Assembly: GCA_013365325.1 (NCBI GenBank)
Contig: JABVXV010000191.1
Span: 1 to 64,000 of the forward strand
Reading direction: 5' to 3'
DNA: 64,000 nt
Source: Dipetalonema caudispina
Taxonomy: Eukaryota; Nematoda; Chromadorea; Rhabditida; Onchocercidae
A program made the position numbers and the translations under genes. The notes under the pieces were generated by a model. The model did not search any database, was not told the DNA's origin, and saw only the letters and a program-made list of their open reading frames with translations. Below are positions 1-12,100 of this stretch, piece after piece. Positions within the stretch are counted from its first letter, which is position 1. The number at the start of each line of letters is the position of its first letter.

Positions 1-2536
1 ATGCCTCGTTGTTAAATTAACATTTCCCATACTTTTTATAGCCTCAAATATGTGCATGCGTTTTTGTTGAATTCACTCTCCGTACTCCTCGTGCCAATTT
101 TACCGATTTTATGCCATTTATGTTTTTGTCACAATACTTTTGGTACGTTTTTTGTTACTTACCCGATCTTTTGCACGCTTTTTTGCTAATATTGTTTTTA
201 AGCCAATTATTTCGTTTACTTTGTAAATGCCTTTTTATTCACTCTTTCTTTTCTCTAATTTTCAGTCAAATTAATCTGTTTTACACTTTTCTCTACTGCC
301 AACTTAGTATTGCATGCTTTTTGATAACTCACATTTTCTGTATTTTATCACTAATGTCACTGTAAGTTTTATAATCATGGTTATATCAGGCAGAAGTAAT
401 TATGCAAATTTGTTTCTTAACAAACGAAACCAGAAGACTTGCTTCGAATGGAAGAACTTCCAATTTAAAATGATTAATCACTTAAAAAATAGTCCCAACC
501 AGTCAATTTTCTATAATGTCATCATAGACAGTTGTATTGTCCGTATCAGTTGCACAATCTGTGAAAACTTTGGCAATTTGAATAGATACCAACACTCAGC
601 TGAACAAGATTACCGTTAAGCAGGACTTTTTGAAACTTGGAATGATTGTTGTTTGTCGTTTAATTTATAACCTCATTAATAATAGGTGTAGTTTTGCATA
701 ATTAGAAATCTTGTTCCCTGCTTTTTATGAATTCCTTTCTGTCAAAGTAATTGAGCATTATGATAACTCTGACTCATGATAGTTAGTGTTAATGACATTC
801 GTATCAATGTGAATTACATTCAAATTACTTCACGCTGTTGAGTACAGTTTTACCGGAAAGATTAAATAGGAAGCTAAAATGACCGAATAAAGCAATCTAT
901 TTTTTGGTATACTCCAATAAAACTTGGATTTCATCGACAGACGAAGCAGATGGGTAAAGAGAGATTGCGAAGAGCATGACTACTATTGGTTGCATGCCTT
1001 ACTGCGCAGCAAGTCGCAGAAAGTAAGATGTATTATCAGCGTTGCCATATTTGAAATCATTTTACTAAAGTCCAAAATTAATGAAATAATATATATTTCG
1101 TTAAGTTTGAATTCCAGAACATTGGAAACAACATTTTCTTTTCTTTTCATTTTCAAATATTAACGTTTTCGAATATTCCGAAATGAATTATATTGTAATT
1201 TCAATTGAGGATGGATTTTTATGTTTAGTATTCGGGTGATTCTTGAAGGATTCTCTTGAAGAGAATTGTTAACGGATTTACTTTAAGATTTAACCAACAA
1301 GGCATAGAACTGGATTTATGAGTGAAAGAGAGAATATGGGTGAGAAATAAATAAGATACATTTTGAAAGTTATTTTACTTTTCAGGATAACAATTTTGCT
1401 ACAAAATAATTACGTCTTCGAAATAATTTTGAAATGACTGGAATCAAATTTATTTTTCTGAAATCTGTGGAATCCGACTTTCGGTCCTATTTAATTCCAA
1501 TTGTTCAGTCACAATTTCAAAATGATGAAAATTTCTTCAGCTACTGAAAAAACTGCAATTTTTCCTATATCTATGAATGAAGTTTCTTTTTCAGAAGGTC
1601 TGTTAAAATGACTATAAAAAGTAATAATTTGATAAATCAGAATGAATTTATCTTTAAAACGAAGAACGGTGAAAGAGGTAAAGGGCTATTTTATATGAAA
1701 TTACATTTCTGTTCCAATTTTGACCTCTGGGAAGTTAGGCTTCAATTGTATAGAAACTTCAGCCGTATTTTTTCCAAACATATTTTGTCGACGTATAGGA
1801 GAACAACAACCGAAAATAAATTCGAATAATTAATAATTAATTCTGGATATATTATTAAATTCTTAGGCGAAATAATGCTCCCACTTCACCAGTAATGGTT
1901 CAAAACTTAAAAATTACGCCTTCTATATTTCATCAGTAGAATCTCTATCAGTGTAGCTTATCTCACATTTTAGACGCCTTCAAACAATTCGGGTTCTTTA
2001 CTCTATGATTTAATTATTTCCCACATTTCTAAAGTCGAGTAGAAGAAAAATGGACTAAATAAAACAAGTAGAAAAGAAATGATGCAAATGGCATGAATTA
2101 AAATCCGATATTGTATTGATTCGTCCGAAAACAATCTGTTGTATTGAGAAAGAGAATAGCATTCTTAAGTGAAAATGCAGGGTGCAAAAAACGTTGGTTT
2201 TCTAAGAATGTTTTAACCTGAAATTTTTAAAAATTAAGGAAAAAATTTGTCAAAAAAGCGAACAACATTTAAATATTTTTTGAAAAGTTCCAATTTAGGA
2301 TACAGTAGCTTATAAATTATAAATCAAGTAAAATCAGAAATTGAAATGGAAAAAGTAAACAAATAATCTTTGCTTATCCATTCAAACAAAACCGATTTAA
2401 GATAGTAAAATTTGTTTAATCCGTCTAGTAAACTGATTTTTTTAAATCCCTTTCTCAATTTTATTTTAATGTAACTTGGATATTGATTACTTTTGGCATA
2501 ATATTTATTACTAGTTATAATCACTACTCAAATTAA
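1..2536. other. Non-coding stretch left of the lipocalin-like gene
   Basis: AT-rich DNA with no coding segment I can support. A 28-codon segment at 390-473 follows an acceptor-like TTATATCAG and ends in TGA, and a less AT-rich patch lies at about 924-1030. Neither links to another exon inside the window. The 3' end region of the minus-strand gene at 2537-4709 extends into the right end, with a minus-strand AATAAA at 2504-2509. Confidence 0.5.
2504..2509 (-). terminator. Poly(A) signal of the lipocalin-like gene
   Basis: The plus strand reads TTTATT, which is AATAAA on the minus strand, about 28 nt past the stop codon at 2537-2539. This is the first canonical hexamer downstream, so a very short 3' UTR is inferred. 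Confidence 0.55.
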
Positions 2537-4709
2537 TTAATTATATGATACACGACCATAATCCATTACCTCTTCTTTATATTTGTTATCAAAATCAATC
2601 GGATCACGTACAAGTACCATAATTGGATATTTGAGTGGTTGAGTTAAAATTATATAATCATACTGGTCGTTATCATTAATTGGTCCACTGCGTACCACTG
2701 AATCTGAAAAATTTTGATAATGCTTGAATTTTGAAATAAAAATTGATTGAACGGTTTGAAAAATAAGGCAATCGTTGAACTGAATACTTATAAACATGGA
2801 AGTAATTTTAAATTAATGAATTTTTTGAACTTAGTAAAATAACGTGTACTTACACATGAGATTTACGTTTAGTGAAAACTAATTGCATGTTGAATGATTG
2901 CATCAATACATTGATAATTTCAGTGAAATGTTCTTACTTACATTATTTACTTTAAGAACATACAGCATTATCATATACCTTATATCAACGATATTCACGT
3001 TATATTAAGGATATTGGCGCTTTAATATGGGACATTCCTGTTAATGAGCAACTACAATAAGAACATTAAGATAATTACGTAAACATAAGCTTACATCACA
3101 GAAATTTCAGTTAGCATAAATCTTTACTGAATATATTGTTTGTTCATGTTTGATATTTACTCTTGTTTCAAATTCTTAGCGAAAGTTTTGACGTGAACTT
3201 CAAACCTTACATGGACACGGATCAGTCGGATGTCCAATATTAATGAGCAGTTCCGCTGGATCTGGTCCCATTTTTCTTCCATATCCTTCCAAAATCTTCA
3301 TCTTTTCTGTATTTCTCGAATATTGCCGTATCGTAAATGTTGCCGTATAAGAAGTTTTATCCAATAATTCGACTAAAGTATTAAAAAAAAAGTGAAAGTA
3401 TAGAAAACTTTTTTGATTTTAAAAAAATGGAACAAAAATTTAGTTAACAACAATTAAAGCAAAAAGCAAACAAACAAAACTTACAGTAAAATATTGGGCA
3501 ATGCTCATGATGAATAATTGGTGTATCAACTACCTGTAAATGAAAATTCTGGAATTAATTTCTTAAATTTTCCTTTTTCAAAAATATGAAAAGAAAAAAA
3601 GGAACGACAATATATAAATCGAAGATAATTCTCTATAACAAAATTTAATCAAATTTACTTACCACAAACCATTTACCCATCAATTTAGTAACATTAATAT
3701 CACCGACGGCCATATATAATGAATTGTACAAATTAGTTGCAATATCATTTGCATCCATTTTTTGTAATAACTGCAGAAAAACTTATATTACCAAAAAAAA
3801 TGTTGAAATTGCCACATTACTTACACTTTATAATTGATAGTTAACAAGACACTATTACGAAATCCAACAAATTGTTTTCCTTAACATCTGAAAAATTATT
3901 GAAATTTTGAAATTTGTTAAATTAAAGAGAATAATTAAATGATGAAAATTGCACAATTAGCTAACATTGCTTAACTGTTCAGTTATTGCTGAAGTTCGAT
4001 CATTTGGTGTGCAGGATTTGGCATAAAGTTCAAAAATTCGCATAGGTGGTACCGAACGACCAGGTACCGGTATGCCACCAAGATATTTTACTGAAATATC
4101 AGAAAATTTACAGCATTAATCATATTTCTTTCCATTAATAAAATTTTATTTATTCTAGAGCAGATTTTAAATTTGCAATTTTAGAACTCTATTTTATTGA
4201 CATTTTTAATTAATTGGGATAATTTAGCCAGCTAATTTCAAGTGAACAAATGCTTTATGCAATATATTATTTGATTTTCTAATTATATACAACCATTAAT
4301 ATCACTTCAGTCAGTCAGTATTTATCGTATTTGATGATAACGCAACTACCAAAAATGGTGGATTGCTGCATAACGATTTCAGGAAAGTAGCATTTGATGC
4401 GAAACAATATAATTATTCCATCTTATTTGCTTGTTTATCTTCTACTTTCTCATCGTAAGCTAGCCAACATATATGAGATCAGCATTCTTTTCTTAGCTTA
4501 TTTAATTATCGGTACATTTTAATCGTAGTAATACGTGCATATCGAACACTAGGTATAGCAAATAAGTCAAAGAAAGTATAACTGCTATCATATGTTAGTT
4601 AGTTTTTATTAAGTATTTAAGTAATACAATAATTAATTTAGTAAAAATTACCTGTATAAGAAAATTTAAGCGAAAATAGAAATAAGATGACGAAAGTGTG
4701 AAGAAGCAT
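2537..4709 (-). CDS. Secreted lipocalin-like protein, six exons, 222 aa
   Basis: Exons in transcript order: 4709-4652, 4090-3966, 3770-3663, 3533-3485, 3372-3211, 2703-2537. They join in one frame of 669 nt including stop. Residues 1-19 are a hydrophobic signal peptide (MLLHTFVILFLFSL), so the product should be secreted. A GKW motif at 93-95, inside LMGKWFVV, fits the GxW signature on the first strand of the lipocalin barrel. NVT at 87-89 is a possible N-glycosylation site. C46, C109 and C166 could form disulfides. The C-terminal part (YDYIILTQPLKYPIMVLVRD) resembles the last barrel strands of nematode lipocalin-related secreted proteins. The ligand cannot be read from the sequence. I saw no trans-splice acceptor just upstream of the ATG. 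The exon structure is firm; the family call is moderate and could be a diverged nematode-specific branch. A possible extra segment between exons 2 and 3 was rejected because skipping it keeps the frame. Confidence 0.72.
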
Positions 4710-5173
4710 TTTTGCAGTATCACCAGATCGGGCAACTCATTGGGTGGAAGGAACGTCCTTCGTTGACCCAATTCTTTCTCCCATTATTGCGGGGCTATAT
4801 ATTTTATATAACCCAAATAAATTGTATGGAATGACAAGTAATATTGTATACTGCTCATATCTATTTAAATACTAATTTTAGCAATTATTGCTTCGAAAAA
4901 ATATAATTCAATTTTCAATTTAATTAAACGAAATTAACGAATTCTTTTTTTTTCCCTTTTTTAAAAACATTTTTTTCCATGTTTTCTCAAATTTCTTTAG
5001 AGAAAAATGGGGAAAAAAGAATTTCCTCAATTATTTCAGCTATCAGCAAAACCTAATGATGCAATAATGAAAATTCGAAAGTATGTTTTTAGAGAATTTA
5101 ATTAGAACAAAAACTGGATATTAGTAATGAGTGAATAAATTAGTCGCAGTGATAAATAACGGAAGAATTAAGC

Positions 5174-5243
5174 AAATTAATAAAACACCAATATTCATTA
5201 ATACTATCAAATTAATAAAACACCAGTATTCATTAATATTATA
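5174..5243. repeat. 35-bp direct tandem duplication
   Basis: Two adjacent copies, 5174-5208 and 5209-5243. Each starts AAATTAATAAAACACCA and continues with TATTCATTAATA, with only a few substitutions. The spacing is exactly 35 bp. Confidence 0.85.
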
Positions 5244-5329
5244 ATTTACCATTGAGCTTTTACTTATACATCGTGTCATAAAGCATTTTCTGGTACACTG
5301 TAAGTATTCGAGTAAACAGATTATAGGAT

Positions 5330-5570
5330 CGATTCCGGGGTGTACTATTGTTGAATCTTTTGCTAATGTAGTAATTTTGCCGTGGGATCAATTCCGGGGT
5401 GTATTATTCTTGAATCTTTTGCCGATTTCCGGAAGTATTGTTTTAAATTCGTTGTCGTTTCCGAAGTGTATCATTCCTGAATCTTTTGCTGATTTTAAGT
5501 TGTATTATTCTTAAATCCGTTACTGATTTTGAGACGTATTTTTCTTGAATCTTTTGCTAATGTAATAATT
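5330..5570. repeat. Degenerate tandem repeat around CTTGAATCTTTTGCTAAT
   Basis: About five imperfect units share a core like GTATTATTCTTGAATC followed by TTTTGCTAAT or TTTTGCTGAT, several preceded by TTCCGGGGTGT or a decayed version of it. Unit spacing is roughly 35-65 bp because of indels. It does not encode a consistent peptide. Confidence 0.65.
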
Positions 5571-6109
5571 TTATTTTCCATTGATAGTTCACTATTGTTA
5601 TGGTTGAATTCTTGGCTTCTTTTGATTAGACAAAGCCAAATTGCAAGTAGTCTTTACTTTTTACTATTCCATTATTAAGATTGTTATCTAAGTTTATTGT
5701 AATTCTAGCAGTTGATTGGTCGCGGGTTCGTTGCTACTGCTAACAATGAATTTCTTTTGCAAATTGTAGAACTTTGTTTTTTTTTTTTATCGTGTGTTAT
5801 TATTTTTCCGATGAGAAAAAAATGTATTTTATTTAATGTATTAGCAGGAACGTTGACAAAATAATGTTGCACGTTTTGCAGCAAAAAAATTTAATTGAAA
5901 TTTTTGCTCAAATGTAAATGACTGTATGCCATGGCATATTCGTATAAATTTATGTATGCATGTATGTGTGTATCTACTGATTTTTTTAGCAAAATTTCGA
6001 AATATTTTTTCAAAATGTAGTAATTTTTCGTTTCTTCTATTTAGACTTCTCCATGTATTTTGATTTCAATCTTAATTTTAATTTTAATTTCAATTTATTG
6101 ATTTTTCTT

Positions 6110-6118
6110 TTTTTGCAG
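6110..6118 (+). promoter_or_regulatory. Probable spliced-leader trans-splice acceptor
   Basis: A T-rich tract ending TTTTTTGCAG lies immediately before the ATG at 6119. No upstream coding exon is apparent, so this acceptor is best read as the spliced-leader addition site for the TFIIIC-like mRNA, giving almost no 5' UTR. Confidence 0.5.
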
Positions 6119-9100
6119 ATGAAAAAGAATTTAAGGAATTCAAAGATTTCAAAGAGAAATAGTGGCGGCAATTCAACCGCTATATCGAGTAACCAGAATA
6201 ATGATAACATTAGAATAACAAGAACCGGTAAAACAGCTATGCGAAAAAGTGACAGAAACGAGGAATCACAAGAGGAAGAGGTTGGCCTAATGGATTTACT
6301 ATCTCTTATTTTATCGGTTTATTTCCGAAATATTTTTTAAAAAAATAAAGTATTTGGACCAATATTTTGCATTTCTAAACTATATCATTTTTTTAAAGTT
6401 TGGAGAATGAACGAAATCATCTCAAATTTTAGCAGTTCCCAGGATTTGTCAGAAGTCACGTTTGTACTAATTCTTATAGAGTATTAGTTCTCAAGTAATC
6501 CTCTCTCTTTTTTGAAATCTGGACGGACGACAGAAATCTTATAGTACTTTTTCTGGAATTTCTTGAAAGTCGAGGCCACCTTTCCTACAGTATTGTGAAT
6601 GCCGTTAGTAAACACTTTTTTGCTTAAAAAACTGTTAGATTTAATGCCAAATTTAATCTTCATTAACTTCTTCAATATTATCAACTTATCTTTTTATAGA
6701 ACCTCACAATTAACTCTGAAGATGAGAAACATGATCATTCAGACGGTAATAAATCTGGTGACGATCAATCATTTGATGAAGCAGAAAATGTTGTCACTGT
6801 TCGGCCCTCGAAACCTCCTAAGGTAATATCTGTAACAGTACAATTTCTTGGATGAATTTTAATCCCGTTCTAAAAGATGGAAATGAATGTTGGAGGAGAG
6901 AGGAGTAAAGGTCTTGTCATCTTCTTTCTAAATAAACCTCATGAAAACTTGAGAATATGATTTTGAAAGGAGATAAGGATAGAACCAGGGAAGGGGACGA
7001 TAGCAAATAGTAAATTAAATCAAAGTCCAACTTTTGAGTGATATTGGACGTAATTGAGCTATAATATCGGTTTCAGAAACGAACTCGAAGACGCCCACCG
7101 GAGAAATATGCCGAATATGCTGCTTATCGAGTGAGTAAAGATATGAATTTCTTTAAATTATAATGTGTTGATAGAATAGAACATTTTAATGGGTAGTGTC
7201 GGCGATCATTTTTCGTAATACTCTAGTTGTATAGTATGTCATTATTTACTTGTTTATTTAATCATCCATTTATCTGTTTGCAATAGTTTACTTGAGTCGC
7301 AATCAAGAAAAGTAATTCCAATGACAATAATAGTGAAATAATGGCATTCAATAATTGAAAGGATGGAGAATTTCCCGTCACTGCTATTTTTAGGGACTTT
7401 GTAAGTTTTGTGGGATATTAAACTTTTATCTTTCCAAAAGGAGTATAAAGACTTGGTCCATTGCATGGTTACGAATACATTCATAATGGGACAGTACAGT
7501 GGAATTGATCGCAAATGAGTGAATTAAGCTTATATTCATGGTGAACTAGTTCAAAATTTATTCAAATTTAAAGCTCATCTCTGATTTGAACCATCATTTT
7601 CAGGGTCATACAACCAGTTGGGCTGTACTATCAAAAACAGAAAAGCAAGAGCTTGCAGTGCGAGCATTTGCAGAAAGTACTGATGGCACAGTGAAGTGTT
7701 TGAATGAAAAATGTACAAAAGCTTTGAAGACTATGGAAGATATTGTTAATCATGTAGATAAGTGCCTAAAATTACCGGAATATTTCAAATATATGGTAAA
7801 TTTTTTCACTCTGCTTTTAAAATAAAAAATGAAATAAAGTTGTTTTAGCTATGTTTCAAATTTTGAGGACCTCTACAAATTGTATTAATCTAATCCAAAT
7901 TTCAAGTAGTCCAGAAAAATAGGCTGTCAGTCATATATCTAAAAACTTTATGCCATTATGAATATTGTGATGTTTTTTGTTGACAGGGTAAGGCTGACGT
8001 GTTTCGAGCGCTTGACAAAGTCACAAAAGCGAAAATATTACGGGTTTCAATGAATGCATTGGAAGTTTTACCATGTTTGAATATCGAAACATTGAACTGT
8101 ACACAGAAATATGGCCATCGCTATGCCCTATCATATCATCTTGAAAGATGTGGTCAAGAGAGGGTAGTATTTTAATTTATATAAACTACTTTCAAATACA
8201 GAAATTTGTCCCAAGGATTTCATTGATTTAAATGTAACTGCAGAAAAATATGGTAATTTAATGCATCAAAAATGCTCGGTTGTTTGAAAATATGTAAATT
8301 TAAATTTGAATGATTTGCTGAATGAAATAAAATCACTGATTTCAAGAAATAAAACGAAAATTTTAGAGAAAATGGTCAATTTTTTGAATTCTACTGGTTT
8401 TATAGGATCGGTTACCTTGGAAATGTTGGAAATGCGGGCTTGCAGCCACCGTGGCAGATGGTCGTGAACATTTGGCTACGTGTACAAATCCGAAAACAAG
8501 AGGGAAAGGACAAAGGTTGTTAAGATTTCCATTTTTAAACAGAGTTATTCAGAAATTTTCCATTTTTATAATAGCTACTGTTAGTACTCGTCCACATTTA
8601 AAATTTTCAGATCAGACGATGAATCATACTCCGGAAATTCAGAAATTGATGAATTGGATGTGGATATTTCAGGGAAATTGAGAAAAGTATACTTATAAAA
8701 AAAAATTTGAAGCTCTCAATTTTGAATAAGCTTTTTTGACTCAGTTTTCTTTCAATTATCTCAGATGGAAGATTCATTCCTGCCGAAATTAGCTTCTTAC
8801 TTGCTGGGAACCTATTAAATTGTAGCCATTTTGTTGTGGCAATAAAAGGAAGGACATTGTTTAATATTAAAGTAATATTCTTGTCAGTCAATTCCATCTC
8901 TCAAAAGAATATTGCCGTTGTCGATTTCTCGGCATAGGTCGTTTATCCAACATGTATAAGTACTTATGTAAGAGAATCGATTAGTGTTTAAAAAGAGCCT
9001 TGAGGTTTATTTCTATTCCTTCAGGTCCTTCTTCATGACTTATTCGTTTATTAATTACAGAATAGAAAATCCGACAAGCAAAAAGTACCGTCAATAGCAC

Positions 9101-12100
9101 AGGGATATTTGCCGGAGAAAAGTTCACGCATGAAAGTGGCCGATGGAGTTAAACGATTCAAATTTAAAAGTGCAAATCTTGAAGGTACGTTAAAGTCGAG
9201 TAATTCCCTCAACTGTAAAACTGGTGCTGCTATTCTACTTGGTTAAGGTTGGATGCATTACTTTTTACATACTTAATTGTTTTTTATATTCATATTCCTG
9301 TCTCTATTTCAAATGGAAATTGCTGGATGAGTCATCTCGGAATCTATTTTTTTCAGACGGTATAGGAAATATTCGAATTTTATTCTATGGCTTAAAATTT
9401 TCGGAGTTTAAATTAGATTACTGAAAATCCGAATCTCAATTAAATTGGTCGCTTAACGTTCTTAAATATGTTAGGAGCAAAATTTATCTTTTCAAATTGA
9501 ATTGATATAATTATTATATCTGAGTTTTTTTTTGGCAAATATGTTGCGTTGTTCTAGAAGTTTCTTTCAAATCACGGCATTTCGTCTTATTAATCGTAAT
9601 ATTTCCCTTTTGAAACAGATGATCATTTTAGAGTGTTACATGATTGAATTTGACATTAAAAAATGATCTCATTTCCATTATGTTACGCAGATGAGAATTT
9701 TTTTCAGCAAATGCACCAACACCACGTGAATTAATTCAGTACCAAGAAACAATTGATCGAGCTAACGAATTGCTTAGAGCACGGAGAGAAAAGGAATCTC
9801 TTTGCGACGTGCTTGTCCAATTTGAGCATCATCCAAATAATTTCAAACGTATTGCACCCTGCGATTTCAGGTTTATCATCTTTCTGGTTTCTATACTTTC
9901 TTTAACTCCAATATTTTGACTAGAAATTTTCAAATCCTTTAATTACAAGTTTTTTTTCTTAAATTACAGTGAGGACTTGAATATTATGCTTGGCAAATGC
10001 TCTATTCCTGTGATGCTTCCATCTGACAATAATAAGGAGTGGCAGCCAACATCATCAGATAAAAGTCGAAGTGCATGCATGAAAGATGTTCAGAAAGATC
10101 AGATAGTTGATGGCAAGCAAAGATTACCAGTTTTTGTACCCAAACCTTTGCATTGCAAGACGAGGAAAGTGTAAGTTAATTGTGAATAATTTCGAATTCA
10201 ACTAATTCTTATGCTGTATATCCTAACAGTTTGCGAAATAAAGTTTATGATTAAATAAAATGGTATTCAACCATGTTCAACAAACGTTTCTTTATTTCGG
10301 GGAAGTGGGCTAAATTAAGTGTTCGGGTAATTCTGATATGCCTATTATTTCAACTATATCATCTATATTTGTGAATTTCTTGAGTTCACCAAATATTTCA
10401 TATATTTTTTGATGAAGTTTAGTAGAGTTTGAAATATTGACAATCTTATTTTGCTTTTCATTACTGTGCTATATTTTTGGAAGTGATTAACAAGGTTTTT
10501 TCTAATGAGAAAATTTGTAGCGAGTATAGCAACCATAAAAAAGAAGTGGAACTCAAATAAGTCAGTCGTCTTACCCATCTTTTTTTATCTCTCTTTATAA
10601 GTGAAGTTTCATTCCCCTTCCACAAATTTATTTTCAAGTGAATAATTCCAGGCATTTTGTGTTAGCTGAAAATGATATACACGAAATTGGTTGTGTTGCC
10701 TATTGTGGAGGACCAATATCAACAATTAAAAGTTGTCCACGGAAATTGAAGGATGGTTAGTTGTTGCGACAATGGAAATTTGGATCCCTTGAGGATTTCC
10801 TGTTTCGCGATATTAACAATTGAATAGATTTTAGAATCGTCCACTTTATTGAATTTAATGAAAGAAAATGAATAATATGAAATTAGTGCAAAAGTAAGAT
10901 AAAATAAACACTTGTGATATACGCATTTAAAAAATAAAATGATATAGATATAAAACTGTCCTAAGGGTTAAGCGATTGTGAACTTTACTGCACATATCGA
11001 TTCCATTTTTATGAAGAATTTTCATCACTGCTGTAAATATATATATAATCACTTTTTAAATAAAAAATTTAGGTCGTGAATGTGTAGCCGTCACAGTATT
11101 TGCTGATGAAGAATATTTGGTTTCGAAAAATCGAAAAAGTTGTAACACTGATCATGTACAGTTTTGGCTGTATGACAATAAACCGGAAAGGTATATTGTA
11201 TTACTCTAATTTGCTGGGAAAGTAGTCATGTTATAATTTGAAAATTTTATTCTAATTTTTCTTTTTTTTTTAAGAAGAAAAAAATTATGATTAATTCAGT
11301 CTTTAACTTTTTTAGGATCTCTGCTTCCTTATGGTTTCTTCTAGAAGTGAACTACAGCACAATACTTTGCACAACTTGGTGTCCATCGTTACGAAATTCT
11401 GTTGAAAAAGATAATAAGTTGTCAAATTTTATTGGTATTCTTGCAGTCGGTGGTATGAATGGTCCAATTTCGCTTTATGGGTTAGCAAATTTGTTTCTTC
11501 GCTTATTAACCGTAGTTATTTCTTTACGTCAGTGCAGATGAAATTTGAGGGATGTGACGGTTCTATTACTGTTTGAATTATACAGAATTTTCGTTCGGGC
11601 TAGATACAAAACTTTTGGGGACAGGAACAACAAAACGTAAGATCGCAGACAGTAAGTTTAATTCATTCAGTAGTACAATATTTATAATTCAGGAACCCTA
11701 GTTAGATTCGTTATATCTAGTATATTTAGAATAGAAAAATGAACTTTATAGGACTAATTTATAGTTATGTTTAGCTAGAAATTTAGATTTAATTGCTAGA
11801 TTTTAGAATACGTAGTGATATGCCGATTCCTTCAACCAGTGATAATGACCGACTGGTATATCGTTGCTCTGAACCTGATCTGATTCTTTGTTCTCCTGAA
11901 TGCTGTAATAATGCACCAATTATTTCAATTGCATGGAGTGAAAAAGGAGGTTCTAACAAATTAGCGGCTGTTTCTGCTTCAGGTAGACCTCCTAAAATAC
12001 TTCACATTTTTGTGAGCCTTATACTTAGAAACAACTTTTTAGATTTAGTAGAATACGATAGCAGTATGATGATGAAATTGAGGGAAATCAAAACAATGGG

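Larger units (their letters stand above)
4710..6118. other. Divergent intergenic region between the lipocalin-like and TFIIIC-like genes
   Basis: The two flanking genes point away from each other, so both promoters should lie here. It contains a short inverted repeat at 4739-4772 just upstream of the lipocalin-like start, a 35-bp tandem duplication at 5174-5243 and a degenerate repeat at about 5330-5570. No ORF here looks coding. Confidence 0.6.

Noticed and set aside
390..473. 28-codon segment after a TTATATCAG acceptor (AEVIMQICFLTNETRRLASN ...)
   Set aside because: Possible last exon of a gene to the left, but the only donor-like site nearby (360) would leave a 30-nt intron, and no other exon is in the window.
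3825..3891. Possible extra lipocalin-like exon (VKENNLLDFVIVSC then stop)
   Set aside because: Including it shifts or stops the frame; skipping it joins exons 2 and 3 in phase 0.
6053..6118. Upstream ATG at 6053 as the start of the TFIIIC-like protein
   Set aside because: The FNLNFNFN stretch is AT-rich leader ending in a clear splice acceptor at 6118; the ATG at 6119 directly follows it.
7254..7514. Minus-strand 86-aa ORF
   Set aside because: Lies in an intron of the TFIIIC-like gene, without domains or splice partners.
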